The notes under the pieces: model-generated
Seen by the model: only the letters and a program-made list of their open reading frames with translations
Told to the model about the DNA's origin: nothing
Database searches by the model: none
Shown: one piece after another, positions 26,380 through 34,561 of the stretch
Layout: each line of letters opens with the position of its first letter
Numbering within the stretch: position 1 is the stretch's first letter
Source of the DNA: Flavobacteriales bacterium
GTDB taxonomy: Bacteria; Bacteroidota; Bacteroidia; Flavobacteriales_D; Sanyastnellaceae
Direction: 5' to 3'
NCBI GenBank assembly: GCA_029245065.1
Contig: JAQWQB010000108.1
Coordinates: 1 to 34,561 of the forward strand
Length of the DNA stretch: 34,561 bases
Program-made: the position numbers and the translations under genes

Positions 26380-28461
26380 ATGTCGATTTTAAGTAATTCC
26401 AATTATGTCAACCGAGAATTAAGCTGGTTGTCTTTCAATGAACGTGTGCTTCAAGAAGCCATGGATGAGCGCAACCCACTTGTGGAACGCTTTCGTTTCT
26501 TGGGTATCTTTTCCAATAACCTGGATGAGTTTTTCCGTGTTCGTGTGGCTACATTGAGAAGAATGGCTGAATTCGACGAGACGACGAAAACGGATTTGGA
26601 TTTCTTCGCCTCCGATACCTTAGAGACTATCAGGACGAAAATTGATGAATTGCAAAAAAGGTACAGCGAGACTTTTGAATTGTTAGATCAGGAGCTGCGC
26701 GAAAAAGGAATCGATATCCTCAATGAAACGGAGCTTTCTGAAGAACAAGATGCCTATTGCCGCGACTATTACAAGAAGACCATCCGTCCGAACCTTGTTC
26801 CACTTATGTTGGGAGGAAAGAATGGATTCCCTGAGCTGAGAGATCAATCGGTTTACCTTTCGGTTGCTTTACATATTGGTGAATCGAAAAAGCTGAAATA
26901 CGCCTTGATTGAGATTCCGAATCACTTGCCGCGATTTGTTGAAATTCCGGCTGAAAAAGGGAAGCACGCCGTGATTTTCCTGGAAGACATCATTCGCCTG
27001 AGGCTGCACAGGTTATTCGCTATTTTCGATGCGAGGGACATCAAGGCGTACACGATTAAAATCACCCGTGACGCTGAATTGGACATCGACGATGACATCG
27101 ACAAGAGTATTGTTCAGAAGATGCAGCGAAGCTTGGACCGACGTAAAAAAGGGCGCTACGTGCGATTCCTTTATGATGCTAGAATGCCAGACAGCATGCT
27201 GGAGTACATCGGGCGAAAAATGCGTATCAAAGACAAGAATAACATGATCCCCGGTGGTATTTACCACAACAAAAAGGACCTCATGGGCTTTCCTGACTTT
27301 GATAGAAACGACCTTCGTTTTGAGAAGCTTCCGCCCCTGCCCCATAAAGACCTGATGAAACGTACCAGCTTGTTGGACCAAGTGAAGAAGCGCGACATCA
27401 TGCTGCATTATCCCTACCAGCAATTCACCTACATCGTTGACTTGCTTCGCGAAAGTGCCATTGACCCGAATGTGACCGAAATCAAACTGAACATTTACCG
27501 TGTTTCGAAGAACTCGAACATCGTGAATGCGTTAATTAACGCCGCGAAAAACGGAAAACATGTTCAAGTAATCGTAGAGCTTCAAGCACGTTTTGATGAG
27601 AAGAACAACATCCACGTTTCCAACCAACTTCAAGAGGCCGGAGTGCAAGTAATCTATGGTGTGCCAGGATTAAAAGTACATAGCAAGCTCATGATGATTA
27701 CCCGTAAAGAGGCGAAGAAAGAAGTTATTTATGGACACATTGGTACAGGAAACTTTCACGAAAGCACGGCCAAAATCTACAGCGATACTTCGTTGCTTAC
27801 TGCTGACCAACGCATCACAAACGAAATCTCCAAGCTGTTCGACTTTTTTGAAAGCAATTACCAACGCGTACTGTATCGTCACCTCATCGTTTCGCCCTAC
27901 AGCACACGAAGAAAGTTCACTGAATTGATTAATACTGAAATCCGAAATGCGAAAGCCGGAAAGAAGTCGTGGATCATCATCAAGCTGAACAACTTGGTTG
28001 ACGGTGGCATGATCAAGAAACTTTATGATGCAAGTAACGCCGGGGTCAACGTCAAACTTATTGTTCGTGGAATCTGCTCCCTTATTCCTGGAGTGAAGGG
28101 CAAAAGTGAAAACATCAAAGTCACCAGTATTGTGGGCCGTTTTCTAGAGCATTCGCGCGTGTTTGTCTTCAGCAACGATGGAAACCCCAAGTACTTTATT
28201 AGCAGTGCCGATTGGATGTCGCGTAACTTGGATCACCGAATCGAAGTTTCCGTTCCTATTTACGATGCCCGACTGCATAGCGAGTTGACAGATTACCTGA
28301 ACATGCAGTTCAAAGACAATGCGAAATCGCGTATTATCGACAAGAAGCAGAAGAACGGATATGTGACCGCGGGGAGAAAAGAAGAATCGTACAATTCACA
28401 AGAAGAGGTCTACAAGTATTTCGCCCGAAAAGTCAAGAATAAGAAGCTTCCAGAAGACTGA
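26380..28461 (+). CDS. ppk1: polyphosphate kinase 1
   Basis: A 693-residue enzyme that reversibly polymerises the ATP gamma phosphate into inorganic polyphosphate. The N-terminal domain begins NRELSWLSFNERVLQEA. The catalytic phospholipase-D-like halves carry the autophosphorylated His434 in KVHSKLMMITR and the second active-site His591 in FLEHSRVFVF, which correspond to H435 and H592 of the E. coli enzyme. The length is standard. The upstream frame to 26260 passes through the promoter box and is rejected. A Ppx/GppA gene follows 85 bp downstream on the same strand, forming a synthesis/breakdown pair. Confidence 0.97.
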   Translation: MSILSNSNYVNRELSWLSFNERVLQEAMDERNPLVERFRFLGIFSNNLDEFFRVRVATLRRMAEFDETTKTDLDFFASDTLETIRTKIDELQKRYSETFELLDQELREKGIDILNETELSEEQDAYCRDYYKKTIRPNLVPLMLGGKNGFPELRDQSVYLSVALHIGESKKLKYALIEIPNHLPRFVEIPAEKGKHAVIFLEDIIRLRLHRLFAIFDARDIKAYTIKITRDAELDIDDDIDKSIVQKMQRSLDRRKKGRYVRFLYDARMPDSMLEYIGRKMRIKDKNNMIPGGIYHNKKDLMGFPDFDRNDLRFEKLPPLPHKDLMKRTSLLDQVKKRDIMLHYPYQQFTYIVDLLRESAIDPNVTEIKLNIYRVSKNSNIVNALINAAKNGKHVQVIVELQARFDEKNNIHVSNQLQEAGVQVIYGVPGLKVHSKLMMITRKEAKKEVIYGHIGTGNFHESTAKIYSDTSLLTADQRITNEISKLFDFFESNYQRVLYRHLIVSPYSTRRKFTELINTEIRNAKAGKKSWIIIKLNNLVDGGMIKKLYDASNAGVNVKLIVRGICSLIPGVKGKSENIKVTSIVGRFLEHSRVFVFSNDGNPKYFISSADWMSRNLDHRIEVSVPIYDARLHSELTDYLNMQFKDNAKSRIIDKKQKNGYVTAGRKEESYNSQEEVYKYFARKVKNKKLPED

Positions 28462-28546
28462 GATTTCTGAACAATTTGCACGGCTTATCCACAACTGAAC
28501 CCGCTTCTCTTGAGGATACCAAGATAATTCTGTAATCTTACTTTCC

Positions 28547-29437
28547 ATGAAGCTAGCGGCGATAGACATCGGTTCAAACGCAGTGCGTCTTTTGATCGAA
28601 GAGATCATTGAAACCAAAGACGGAGTGCATACTCAGAAGGTATCTTTCACTCGGATTCCTCTTCGTTTAGGCGAAGACGTTTTTGAGTACGGCGCTATTA
28701 GCCATCAAAAAGCAGTTCAGCTTGTCAAAGTAATGAAGGCCTTTTGGTACCTCATGGATGTCCAAGACGTTGAGTTCTTTCGTGCCTGCGCTACAAGTGC
28801 CATGCGCGAAGCGGAGAACGGAAGTGAAGTAGTTGCCATGGTTCAGCGCGAAGCGAACTTAACCATCGAGCTCATTCCGGGCAACGAAGAAGCAGACCTC
28901 ATTTTTGATGCCTTCTTTCACCAGAAGATGAACCCCAAACAGAATTACCTGTCCATTGATGTGGGCGGTGGTTCAACCGAATGCACACTCATTAAAAAGG
29001 GACAACGTGTCAAGGCCAAATCATTCAAAATTGGAACGGTGCGTACCTTGAAAGGAAAAGTGAAAGAAGAACATTGGGATGAAGCACGTGCTTGGGTGAA
29101 AGGATTAGCCGCGAGCGAAAAGAACCTCATGGCCATTGCCACCGGCGGAAACATCAACCGCATGTTCAAAATGAGTGGAGGTGGTATGAAAGGAACTATG
29201 CCAACCACCGAGCTAGAACGCATTGTGAAATACCTCAAAGGAAAAACCTTGGACGAACGGATGTATAAGTTGGGCTTGAAAGCTGACCGTGCCGACGTGA
29301 TTGTTCCAGCAGGAGAGATTTACCTTCGCATTCTTAAAAAAGCTAACATTGACGAAGTCCTTGTTCCAAAAATTGGCCTTTCAGACGGAATCGTACTAGG
29401 TCTTTACAACAAGTGGAAAACTGATCACAAGAAGTAA
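28547..29437 (+). CDS. Ppx/GppA family phosphatase (short form)
   Basis: A 296-residue ASKHA-fold enzyme. AAIDIGSNAVRLLIEE (residues 4-19) is phosphate loop 1 and YLSIDVGGGSTECT (about 141-154) is phosphate loop 2. It lacks the C-terminal HD and extra domains of the roughly 500-residue E. coli PPX and GPPA, so it is the short single-module type. With ppk1 just upstream it most likely hydrolyses polyphosphate (exopolyphosphatase); pppGpp hydrolysis is the alternative. The stop codon is 2 nt from that of the convergent phosphodiesterase gene and no terminator lies between them. Confidence 0.92.
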   Translation: MKLAAIDIGSNAVRLLIEEIIETKDGVHTQKVSFTRIPLRLGEDVFEYGAISHQKAVQLVKVMKAFWYLMDVQDVEFFRACATSAMREAENGSEVVAMVQREANLTIELIPGNEEADLIFDAFFHQKMNPKQNYLSIDVGGGSTECTLIKKGQRVKAKSFKIGTVRTLKGKVKEEHWDEARAWVKGLAASEKNLMAIATGGNINRMFKMSGGGMKGTMPTTELERIVKYLKGKTLDERMYKLGLKADRADVIVPAGEIYLRILKKANIDEVLVPKIGLSDGIVLGLYNKWKTDHKK

Positions 29438-29439
29438 TT

Positions 29440-30177
29440 CTACTTTACTAAATGCGTCAACAATTGAGGGGCATCCGTAATTAGCTCATTTACACCAAGC
29501 TCCATCAAGTGCCTTGCTTCTTCCAGTGAATTTACCGTCCACGCTGCTAGTTCCAATCTGCTTTCTTGCGCCCTGCTAACTATTGCTTCGTCAATGAGGT
29601 CCTTATGAAGACCAACACCACTCATCCATGAAGGCCAAAGTTGGGTCAACTTCTTTTTATCTTCAATCAATAAATGACAAGGAACGGTGTTCATGAGTTC
29701 ATGAAATGATTCCAAAAAGGCTAACGAGAAACTTTGGACACGGAACGGATTATACGCATGTGTCTTGAGCCAATTTGCAAAATGCTTGGCTATTGAAGAA
29801 GCCCTCGACGGGTCTTCAATTTTCACCTCAATTATAAAACGGTTCTCTTGTTCGGGGAACAAAGCGATCAACTCTTGCAACGATGGCACCGATGTTGACA
29901 GCTCTTGCTGTTCAGGAAACTGTTCTAATCGTTGCTGACCAAACCCAACAGCAGTTAAATTCTGAAGGCTACTTTCGGCAACTGTCAAGGACGAATTCAA
30001 AACATAATAGCCAGGATGAAGAACACCGTCGTGAACGACGATGAAGTCATCATCGCTCGTAAGATGCACATCAATTTCAACAGCAAAGGCGCCACAAGCA
30101 AAAGCTGCTTGGACGCCTTCAATACTATTTTCCGGGTATACCGCTCGGCACCCCCGATGTCCGTGAATACGAAGCAA
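29440..30177 (-). CDS. glycerophosphodiester phosphodiesterase
   Basis: A 245-residue TIM-barrel enzyme that hydrolyses glycerophosphodiesters from phospholipid turnover to glycerol 3-phosphate and an alcohol. The catalytic set is visible: HGHRGCRAVYPENS with the first His, and EIDVHLTSDDDFIVVHDG with the Glu/Asp metal ligands and second His. A signal peptide is absent, so it is cytosolic. The frame begins with TTG, 2 nt after the TAA stop of the upstream TlpA-like gene, and no ATG or GTG suits better. That suggests translational coupling to the upstream gene and a TTG start. Confidence 0.9.
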   Translation of the reverse strand: MLRIHGHRGCRAVYPENSIEGVQAAFACGAFAVEIDVHLTSDDDFIVVHDGVLHPGYYVLNSSLTVAESSLQNLTAVGFGQQRLEQFPEQQELSTSVPSLQELIALFPEQENRFIIEVKIEDPSRASSIAKHFANWLKTHAYNPFRVQSFSLAFLESFHELMNTVPCHLLIEDKKKLTQLWPSWMSGVGLHKDLIDEAIVSRAQESRLELAAWTVNSLEEARHLMELGVNELITDAPQLLTHLVK

Positions 30178-30179
30178 AA

Positions 30180-31616
30180 TTAATTCAGCTTCGATTTCAA
30201 AAATTGCTCTACTTGGTAGATGCGCTTTGGCTTGTCTACAATGCGCATTTCGCTATCCAACAAGAACAGGCTTGGTGTTTGCGTCACTTTGTAGTCTTTC
30301 GCTACTGGAGAGTTCCACATTTGAAGCTGAGACACATTTGGCCAAGTCACACCATTATCTGTCACCGCTTTTTCCCAGGCTGCTCTGTTCTGATCTACAG
30401 AAATTCCAATTACACCGAATCCTTTGTCTGCATATTCTTCGTACACTCCTTTCAATACTGGAATCTCCTGCTCACACTTGTGACACCAAGAAGCCCAGAA
30501 CATCACCAAGGTGTAATCATGTTTCTTTACTTCTTTTGCCAATTCTACTTTTCCGCCATTTACTTCTTCAATGTTGAAGTTAGGAGGTGTCTTGCCAATT
30601 TGTAGGTTGATGATCCCCTGTGCACGCTGCTTGATCACATCCGATAAATCAGCACTGCAATCTTCATCCAAAATGTAGGCGTCAAGTACGTACATGGAGA
30701 TGTTCTCCATTCCTGATTGGTAGAATCCATCAAGCATCGTGTAAAGGGCGAATTCCATTACCTGTGGATTCACTTCCGCTTTCGCTTTTACAATGTCAAT
30801 GCAATTGTAAAACCCTGACTCTTCGCCTCCAGAGTATCCACGCATAAACTCTTGAATTCTGTTCGGAATGACCGGTGTTTTAATGATGGATACATCGGTA
30901 AAGTCGATGTCCTCCCAGTAGGTTCCCTTTTCAGAGGGATTGTCTGAATTTTTCCAACTCATGAACTTCGCCAAGAACGTATCTGGGTAGCTTGCAATTG
31001 CAGTTTGCTGTGCAGCTTTCTTTTCGTCTTCCTTCCCTGCTATCTGTTGGTCAATTCGCTCCTTGAAAGAAGACTTCGAACGAGATCTTCTCAACGTTCT
31101 TATTTCGTTGTCTAACTTCTTTTCAATTTTGAAGTATTCGATCCACCCCTTGTTTTCTTCGCTCACCTTAGCAGTTGGCAATGATTCAAGTCTAGAGCTA
31201 CCGAAATCAACTTCCACATCTTGCTCATCAGGATTCATGATCAACGCCATCTTGTTGTTCACGTCAAATCCAACCATGTAAAACCCTCTTCCGTAGTCAC
31301 GAACACCAAAATCGTAAGAACCTCCTTTGATCTCGGTACTGTCTACCACAGCATCGTTCTTGCCTTCCGTTTCATAGAGGTAAATTACTTTACCGTCCAG
31401 CATTCCTTTCACTTTTCCATGCAAACGGATGGGGCCGACCTTGTCTCCTGCGTTCTTATCCGTAATTCCAGAAACCGTTGCCACTGGGTTACTTTCAACT
31501 ACGGGAGATTCAGCTTGAACTGCATCTTGTACCTTGCTTGACGTTGTAGAAGAGTCTGTATTTGAGCAGCTTGCTAGCGTGAACAAACTGAAAAGTGTAA
31601 TAAGAATTTGATTCAT
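30180..31616 (-). CDS. TlpA-like thiol-disulfide lipoprotein with DUF4369-type N-terminus
   Basis: A 478-residue envelope protein. The lipoprotein signal peptide (MNQILITLFSLFTLASC) ends at Cys17. A strand-rich DUF4369-like domain follows (about 60-165; LHGKVKGMLDGKVIYLYETE, VVDSTEIKGGSYDF), then a helical linker. The C-terminal thioredoxin fold carries the active site WCHKC (C378 and C381) and the cis-Pro loop TQTPS. It probably reduces or isomerises disulfides of exported proteins. The frame is open far upstream to 31832, but the signal peptide ATG at 31616 follows a TATATTTA box. The phosphodiesterase gene starts 2 nt after its stop. Confidence 0.9.
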   Translation of the reverse strand: MNQILITLFSLFTLASCSNTDSSTTSSKVQDAVQAESPVVESNPVATVSGITDKNAGDKVGPIRLHGKVKGMLDGKVIYLYETEGKNDAVVDSTEIKGGSYDFGVRDYGRGFYMVGFDVNNKMALIMNPDEQDVEVDFGSSRLESLPTAKVSEENKGWIEYFKIEKKLDNEIRTLRRSRSKSSFKERIDQQIAGKEDEKKAAQQTAIASYPDTFLAKFMSWKNSDNPSEKGTYWEDIDFTDVSIIKTPVIPNRIQEFMRGYSGGEESGFYNCIDIVKAKAEVNPQVMEFALYTMLDGFYQSGMENISMYVLDAYILDEDCSADLSDVIKQRAQGIINLQIGKTPPNFNIEEVNGGKVELAKEVKKHDYTLVMFWASWCHKCEQEIPVLKGVYEEYADKGFGVIGISVDQNRAAWEKAVTDNGVTWPNVSQLQMWNSPVAKDYKVTQTPSLFLLDSEMRIVDKPKRIYQVEQFLKSKLN

Positions 31617-31635
31617 TTCTTCCGTTTTGGGGACG

Positions 31636-31643
31636 TAAATATA
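31636..31643 (-). promoter_or_regulatory. probable -7 box TATATTTA for the TlpA-like gene
   Basis: One mismatch to TAnnTTTG on the minus strand, 19 nt before the ATG at 31616. Confidence 0.45.
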
Positions 31644-31719
31644 CGAATTGCCTGTCTGACATCGCGACAAAATAAGCGAACTACAGCAGTTGAAATGAGA
31701 AATTAATAAGTCTTTAACA

Positions 31720-31727
31720 TAGTTTTG
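31720..31727 (+). promoter_or_regulatory. promoter -7 box TAGTTTTG abutting an uncharacterised gene
   Basis: Exact TAnnTTTG match followed by C, with only 4 nt between it and the ATG at 31732, which predicts a leaderless message. Confidence 0.5.
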
Positions 31728-31731
31728 CCCC

Positions 31732-32295
31732 ATGCAACAATCAAATGCCCTTCTTCTGCTCGGTTTAGAAACCACTCCGTCTGAATCGGACTTGGTGGAT
31801 TTGGTGGAGGAGAAAGTCTTTGAAATCCGCACTTACTTCTTGCGGCAAACGATTGTTCCAGAGCTTTATCGGAGTAGGGCGAAGAAATTAGTTCAATTTG
31901 GTGAGGCTGCACGTATTCTGGGATTAACATATTCCCCCACAATCTTCCCAAATTATGAAGGACAAGCTCCAGAAACCCTACCAAAACTATTGACTTGGTA
32001 CGGATCGGGGGTTGCTTATTACCGTTTTCAACTGTCCAGCACGCTTAATCCGTTCGACTTAGAAAATATCGTCGAACAACTGATTTCTCACCAAATCAAC
32101 TTTGAAGATGCCTTCTACGAAGCTTCCAAAACGGTTGATATGAGCGAAGAAACGATTCCCGCGAGCCAGGCTATTGACTACGCCGTGTTGCAATCTCATT
32201 TGCGATTAGGGGAAAATGAATTAGCGCAGGTGTTAATCGCGCAAGAACGAAAAAGGATTGACGGGCGTTATGAGCGCGAAGGCAAGCAGAAGTAG
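31732..32295 (+). CDS. uncharacterised soluble protein
   Basis: A 187-residue, mostly helical protein with no signal peptide or membrane segment. I do not recognise it. The first 60 residues (LLLLGLETTPSESDLVDLVE, then KVFEIRTYFLRQTIVPELYR) look like two amphipathic helices with a regular spacing, as in small helical-bundle or J-domain-like modules, but there is no HPD motif. Codon use looks like its neighbours. It is divergent from the TlpA-like gene and followed by repeat DNA, so it seems monocistronic. Confidence 0.7.
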   Translation: MQQSNALLLLGLETTPSESDLVDLVEEKVFEIRTYFLRQTIVPELYRSRAKKLVQFGEAARILGLTYSPTIFPNYEGQAPETLPKLLTWYGSGVAYYRFQLSSTLNPFDLENIVEQLISHQINFEDAFYEASKTVDMSEETIPASQAIDYAVLQSHLRLGENELAQVLIAQERKRIDGRYEREGKQK

Positions 32296-32359
32296 CCTTT
32301 CCGAGAAAGGTGGGCAGATTTGCTGAGGGGAAGGTAACACACCAAGATCGATTGCACCT

Positions 32360-32464
32360 GGAGGTCCCTGAGCCTGCCGAGGGGTTGGTTGAAATTTCCA
32401 ATTATCGATAAAACGAAAGAGGCTTCGACAAGCTCAGCCACCTCTCCTTAGCTCAGCCACCTCT
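32360..32464. repeat. 86-bp hairpin repeat, copy 1, with a 15-nt tail duplication
   Basis: 32360-32445 matches 33539-33624 at 80 of 86 positions in the same orientation. Its ends are complementary (GAGGT..CTGAGC and GCTCAG..ACCTC), so each copy folds as a long imperfect hairpin around an A+T-rich loop. AGCTCAGCCACCTCT at 32431-32445 is repeated at 32450-32464. The gap 32296-32614 holds this repeat and no gene. Confidence 0.75.
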
Positions 32465-32614
32465 CAGGAATTCCACTAAAAACTTCGAACACTAAAATAA
32501 ACGAAACCTTCAGAATCCTCCTACATAGGAATCCCATTCACATCTTGTTCTCATCTGCAAAACGGAAAGTAAATTCCTACCTTCAAGATGAAACCAATTT
32601 AAATCTCAAGGATT

Positions 32615-33433
32615 ATGAAAAAATCATTACTCTTTGGTGCCGTTGCAATGGCATCACTTTCCGCTTCGGCACAAGTAACTGGCTATGGCGAAGGAGACAC
32701 CATAGACAACTTCACGGTTGTTGACGTAAATGGTGTTACGCACGATCTATATGAATATGCAGAAGCAGGAAAGTACATCCTACTTGACTTCTTCTTCGAC
32801 ACATGTGGACCATGTCAGGCAACAACACCTATTTTCAATGAGTTCCATGACAAGTATGGCTGCAACGAAGGCGATGTTATTTGCATTTCCATGAACAACG
32901 GCACGGACACAGACGCTGAGGTTATCGCATTCGAAGATACTTATGGAGGCGATTTCAACCACGCTCCAGCAATTTCTGCTGATGGTGGCGCGGGAGATGT
33001 AGACGACGATTTCGGTGTTTCTGCATACCCAACGTACACGCTTATTGCTCCAGACAAGACGCTTCTTGTAGCTGACATCTGGCCTTTGGATGACGTTGGC
33101 ACGTTCGAAAATGCATTCCCAGACGGAGCCATTTCTGAAATGCCTTGTTCGGTGAACTTGGATGAAATTGAAACTACGTTGAACTTGGACAATGTATACC
33201 CGAACCCAACTTCTGGTAACTTGACCATTGAATTCACTACTTCTACTGCACAAGCAGTTTCTGTTTCTGTCATCAACCTTATTGGTGAGCAAGTTGCTAC
33301 ACTGTTTGAAGGAACTGTGGTTGTTGGTCAACACAGAGAGATCGCAGATCTTTCAGACCTTTCTGCAGGAATCTACATGTTACGAATTGACATGAATGGC
33401 AAGACTGTTACACGCAAACTGATTGTTGAATAA
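32615..33433 (+). CDS. secreted thioredoxin-fold (redoxin) protein with T9SS sorting domain
   Basis: A 272-residue protein. The signal peptide is about residues 1-20 (ending SASAQ). A TlpA/redoxin-type domain follows with the active site CGPC (C64-C67) and cis-Pro P139 in AYPTY. A type IX sorting domain occupies about 193-272 (VYPNPTSGNLTIEF, LSAGIYMLRIDM, KLIVE), so the protein should be exported and anchored on, or released from, the surface. A periplasmic TlpA-like lipoprotein also lies upstream, so the organism has both an exported and an envelope thiol protein here. The gene stands between the two 86-bp repeats and ends in a good terminator. AAGGA precedes the ATG. Confidence 0.9.
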   Translation: MKKSLLFGAVAMASLSASAQVTGYGEGDTIDNFTVVDVNGVTHDLYEYAEAGKYILLDFFFDTCGPCQATTPIFNEFHDKYGCNEGDVICISMNNGTDTDAEVIAFEDTYGGDFNHAPAISADGGAGDVDDDFGVSAYPTYTLIAPDKTLLVADIWPLDDVGTFENAFPDGAISEMPCSVNLDEIETTLNLDNVYPNPTSGNLTIEFTTSTAQAVSVSVINLIGEQVATLFEGTVVVGQHREIADLSDLSAGIYMLRIDMNGKTVTRKLIVE

Positions 33434-33455
33434 CACCAGTTGTAAACACATTTTG

Positions 33456-33492
33456 AAGACCCTGATTGGCTTGCCGATTGGGGTCTTTTTTT
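33456..33492 (+). terminator. intrinsic terminator after the redoxin gene
   Basis: AAGACCC (33456-33462) pairs with GGGTCTT (33481-33487), with further pairing inside (GG/CC around CTTG). A run of Ts follows. It lies 22 nt after the stop codon. Confidence 0.85.
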
Positions 33493-33538
33493 ATGCGGGG
33501 CGGGCGAAGGATGCGCTAAAGCGGAGCATTCATGTCGG

Positions 33539-33624
33539 GGAGGTCCCTGAGCTTGTCGAAGGGTTGGTTGAAATTTCCAATTAGCAATAAAACGAAAGAG
33601 GCTTCGGCAAGCTCAGCCACCTCT
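33539..33624. repeat. 86-bp hairpin repeat, copy 2
   Basis: Same unit and orientation as 32360-32445, with six substitutions. GAGGT..CTGAGCTTGTCGAAG at the left pairs with CTTCGGCAAGCTCAG..ACCTC at the right. Just upstream, 33520-33539 carries the GCGGAGC..GTCGGG word also seen at 12941. The gap 33434-33643 has no gene. Confidence 0.75.
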
Positions 33625-33643
33625 TCGACCTACCCTATAAAAC

Positions 33644-34057
33644 TCACCCAAACGCCTTTTCCAAAAAGCGCGACCAACTGACCCTATTGGAGAAGGAAGT
33701 TCCGATCTTAATCAGCCCTTCATCCAATTGCAGCAACAGAATGCCCGTTTGATCATCTTGGATTTCGGAGCGGATGAATTTCACATGCGAGTGATGAATG
33801 GGAATACCGTACACTTCGAGTCTAACTTTGAAATAAAGGATTCCACCATCGTGGGTGCGCTGGATGTTGCAGTAATCAATGTTGGATGTTTCAAAACGCA
33901 TTTCATTGAGCGATGCGGGCAAGGCCAACAACTTGCCTCTTGGAGAGCCTGTCCCTCCTACCCTGATGCTTTGGACGAAGGAGTAGGGTTTTCCGCTGAT
34001 AGCATACACTTCTGCCCATCTTCCGGGATCATTATACGTCAAATTCCAGCAGTTCAT
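33644..34057 (-). CDS. uncharacterised protein overlapping the cryptochrome gene
   Basis: A 137-residue protein with no signal peptide that I do not recognise. It has a plausible compact fold of strands (YCNIQRTHDGGILYFKVRLE, then VYGIPIHHSHVKFI and GILLLQLDEGLIKIG) with several aromatic and basic residues. The frame is open to 34153, but the ATG at 34057 fits best. It lies inside the last codons of the cryptochrome gene in another frame (26-nt overlap), so the two are probably co-transcribed and coupled. The function may be linked to the photolyase-family protein. Confidence 0.65.
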   Translation of the reverse strand: MNCWNLTYNDPGRWAEVYAISGKPYSFVQSIRVGGTGSPRGKLLALPASLNEMRFETSNIDYCNIQRTHDGGILYFKVRLEVYGIPIHHSHVKFIRSEIQDDQTGILLLQLDEGLIKIGTSFSNRVSWSRFLEKAFG

Positions 34058-34561
34058 TGTTCCATTTTTGTTGGTACTTCCCTTGCGCATCATACATGGA
34101 TGCTTGCTTTTGGGTGTTGAATTTTCTGTTCGGACGTGGGTCATTTCCAACACCCGCTAAGTACGCCCAATTGCCATAATTGGCCGTAGGGTCGTAGTCG
34201 ATTAAAAAGTGTTCGAACACAGCGGCTCCTAAGCGCCAATCAATGCCTAGATCGTGCACCAAGTAGCTGGCTACGTTTTGTCGCCCGCGGTTCGACATCC
34301 AACCTGTTCGGCGGAGTTCATGCATGTTGGCGTTCACAAATGAGTCGGACGTTTTGCCTTCGATCCATTTATTCAACACCTCCTTGTTTTGCGACCATTG
34401 CGGAGCGCTTGCTTTCAATCCGTTCTTGAGGAAAAGTTGATTTCCGTACTTCATGGCCACAAAGCGAAAGTAATCGCGCCACAACAATTCGAATATGAGC
34501 CAATACGTGCTCTGATTTGATCCGTGCTCTTGTTCGTATTCCTTCACTTGGTGCACAATGC
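34032..34561 (-). CDS. DASH-type cryptochrome/photolyase (C-terminal part; runs off the right edge)
   Basis: About 176 codons of the FAD-binding domain are visible, and the frame is still open at the window edge. The pattern is that of cryptochrome-DASH: STYWLIFELLWRDYFRFVA, then NANMHELRRTGWMSNRGRQN, VASYLVHDLGIDWRLGAAVF and NYGNWAYLAGVGNDPRPNRK, ending LLEFDV. These helices hold the FAD pocket and the DNA-lesion cleft. DASH proteins bind FAD and a folate antenna and repair cyclobutane dimers, mainly in single-stranded DNA. The N-terminal antenna domain lies outside the window. Confidence 0.92.
   Translation of the reverse strand, partial: IVHQVKEYEQEHGSNQSTYWLIFELLWRDYFRFVAMKYGNQLFLKNGLKASAPQWSQNKEVLNKWIEGKTSDSFVNANMHELRRTGWMSNRGRQNVASYLVHDLGIDWRLGAAVFEHFLIDYDPTANYGNWAYLAGVGNDPRPNRKFNTQKQASMYDAQGKYQQKWNNELLEFDV

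Noticed and set aside
33434-33643. Insertion sequence remnants around the repeats
   Set aside because: No transposase frame, target duplication or IS-like terminal repeats were found; the units are better explained as REP/MITE-like elements.

Overview
The window looks like chromosome of a Bacteroidota bacterium, most likely a marine-type member of the Flavobacteriales. The evidence is: two proteins with C-terminal type IX secretion sorting domains; TAnnTTTG promoter -7 boxes in place of TATAAT boxes; few Shine-Dalgarno sequences; a DUF3822 protein; the Bacteroidota-style OMP plus Ig-like architecture; and a PdeM-type phosphoesterase. Base composition looks even, and I see no phage, insertion sequence, CRISPR array, rRNA or tRNA. 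Genus is not decidable by eye.

Layout. 1-1.4 kb: a partial DUF3822 gene and its membrane-protein partner, on the minus strand. 1.6-1.73 kb: a candidate structured small RNA ending in a U-tract terminator. 1.86-7.6 kb: ndk, a monomeric-type NADP isocitrate dehydrogenase, a RecD/Pif1-like helicase and ornithine aminotransferase. 7.6-11.5 kb, minus strand: FtsX/LolC-like permease with an inserted domain, cystathionine beta-synthase-type enzyme with CBS domains, outer-membrane barrel protein. 11.6-16 kb: NamZ-type muramidase, a lipoprotein, an S41 peptidase-like protein and a methyltransferase. 16-17.7 kb, minus strand: ECF sigma factor, a one-helix membrane protein and a two-cysteine-pair/carboxypeptidase-regulatory-like protein. 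18-20.5 kb: MORN-repeat protein, pdeM, a small secreted protein, repeats and a truncated barrel gene. 20.5-26.2 kb: aconitase, MacB-like permease, secreted cyanophycinase-like protein, 2-Cys peroxiredoxin. 26.4-31.6 kb: ppk1 and a Ppx/GppA phosphatase, then a minus-strand TlpA-like lipoprotein and a glycerophosphodiester phosphodiesterase. 31.7-34.56 kb: an unknown protein, a secreted thioredoxin-fold protein between two long hairpin repeats, an unknown gene and the C-terminal part of a DASH cryptochrome.

How the genes work together. Most of this is core metabolism and envelope maintenance. Aconitase and isocitrate dehydrogenase carry out consecutive TCA steps although they are about 16 kb apart. 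ppk1 and the Ppx-like gene form a polyphosphate synthesis/degradation pair. The sigma factor, small membrane protein and envelope protein form an evident operon. The least explained signals are the structured RNA at 1634-1731; exact -7 boxes only 3-7 nt from several start codons, which suggests leaderless transcripts; a four-cysteine cluster in ornithine aminotransferase; a roughly 90-residue insertion in the LolC-like permease; and the 86-bp hairpin repeats.
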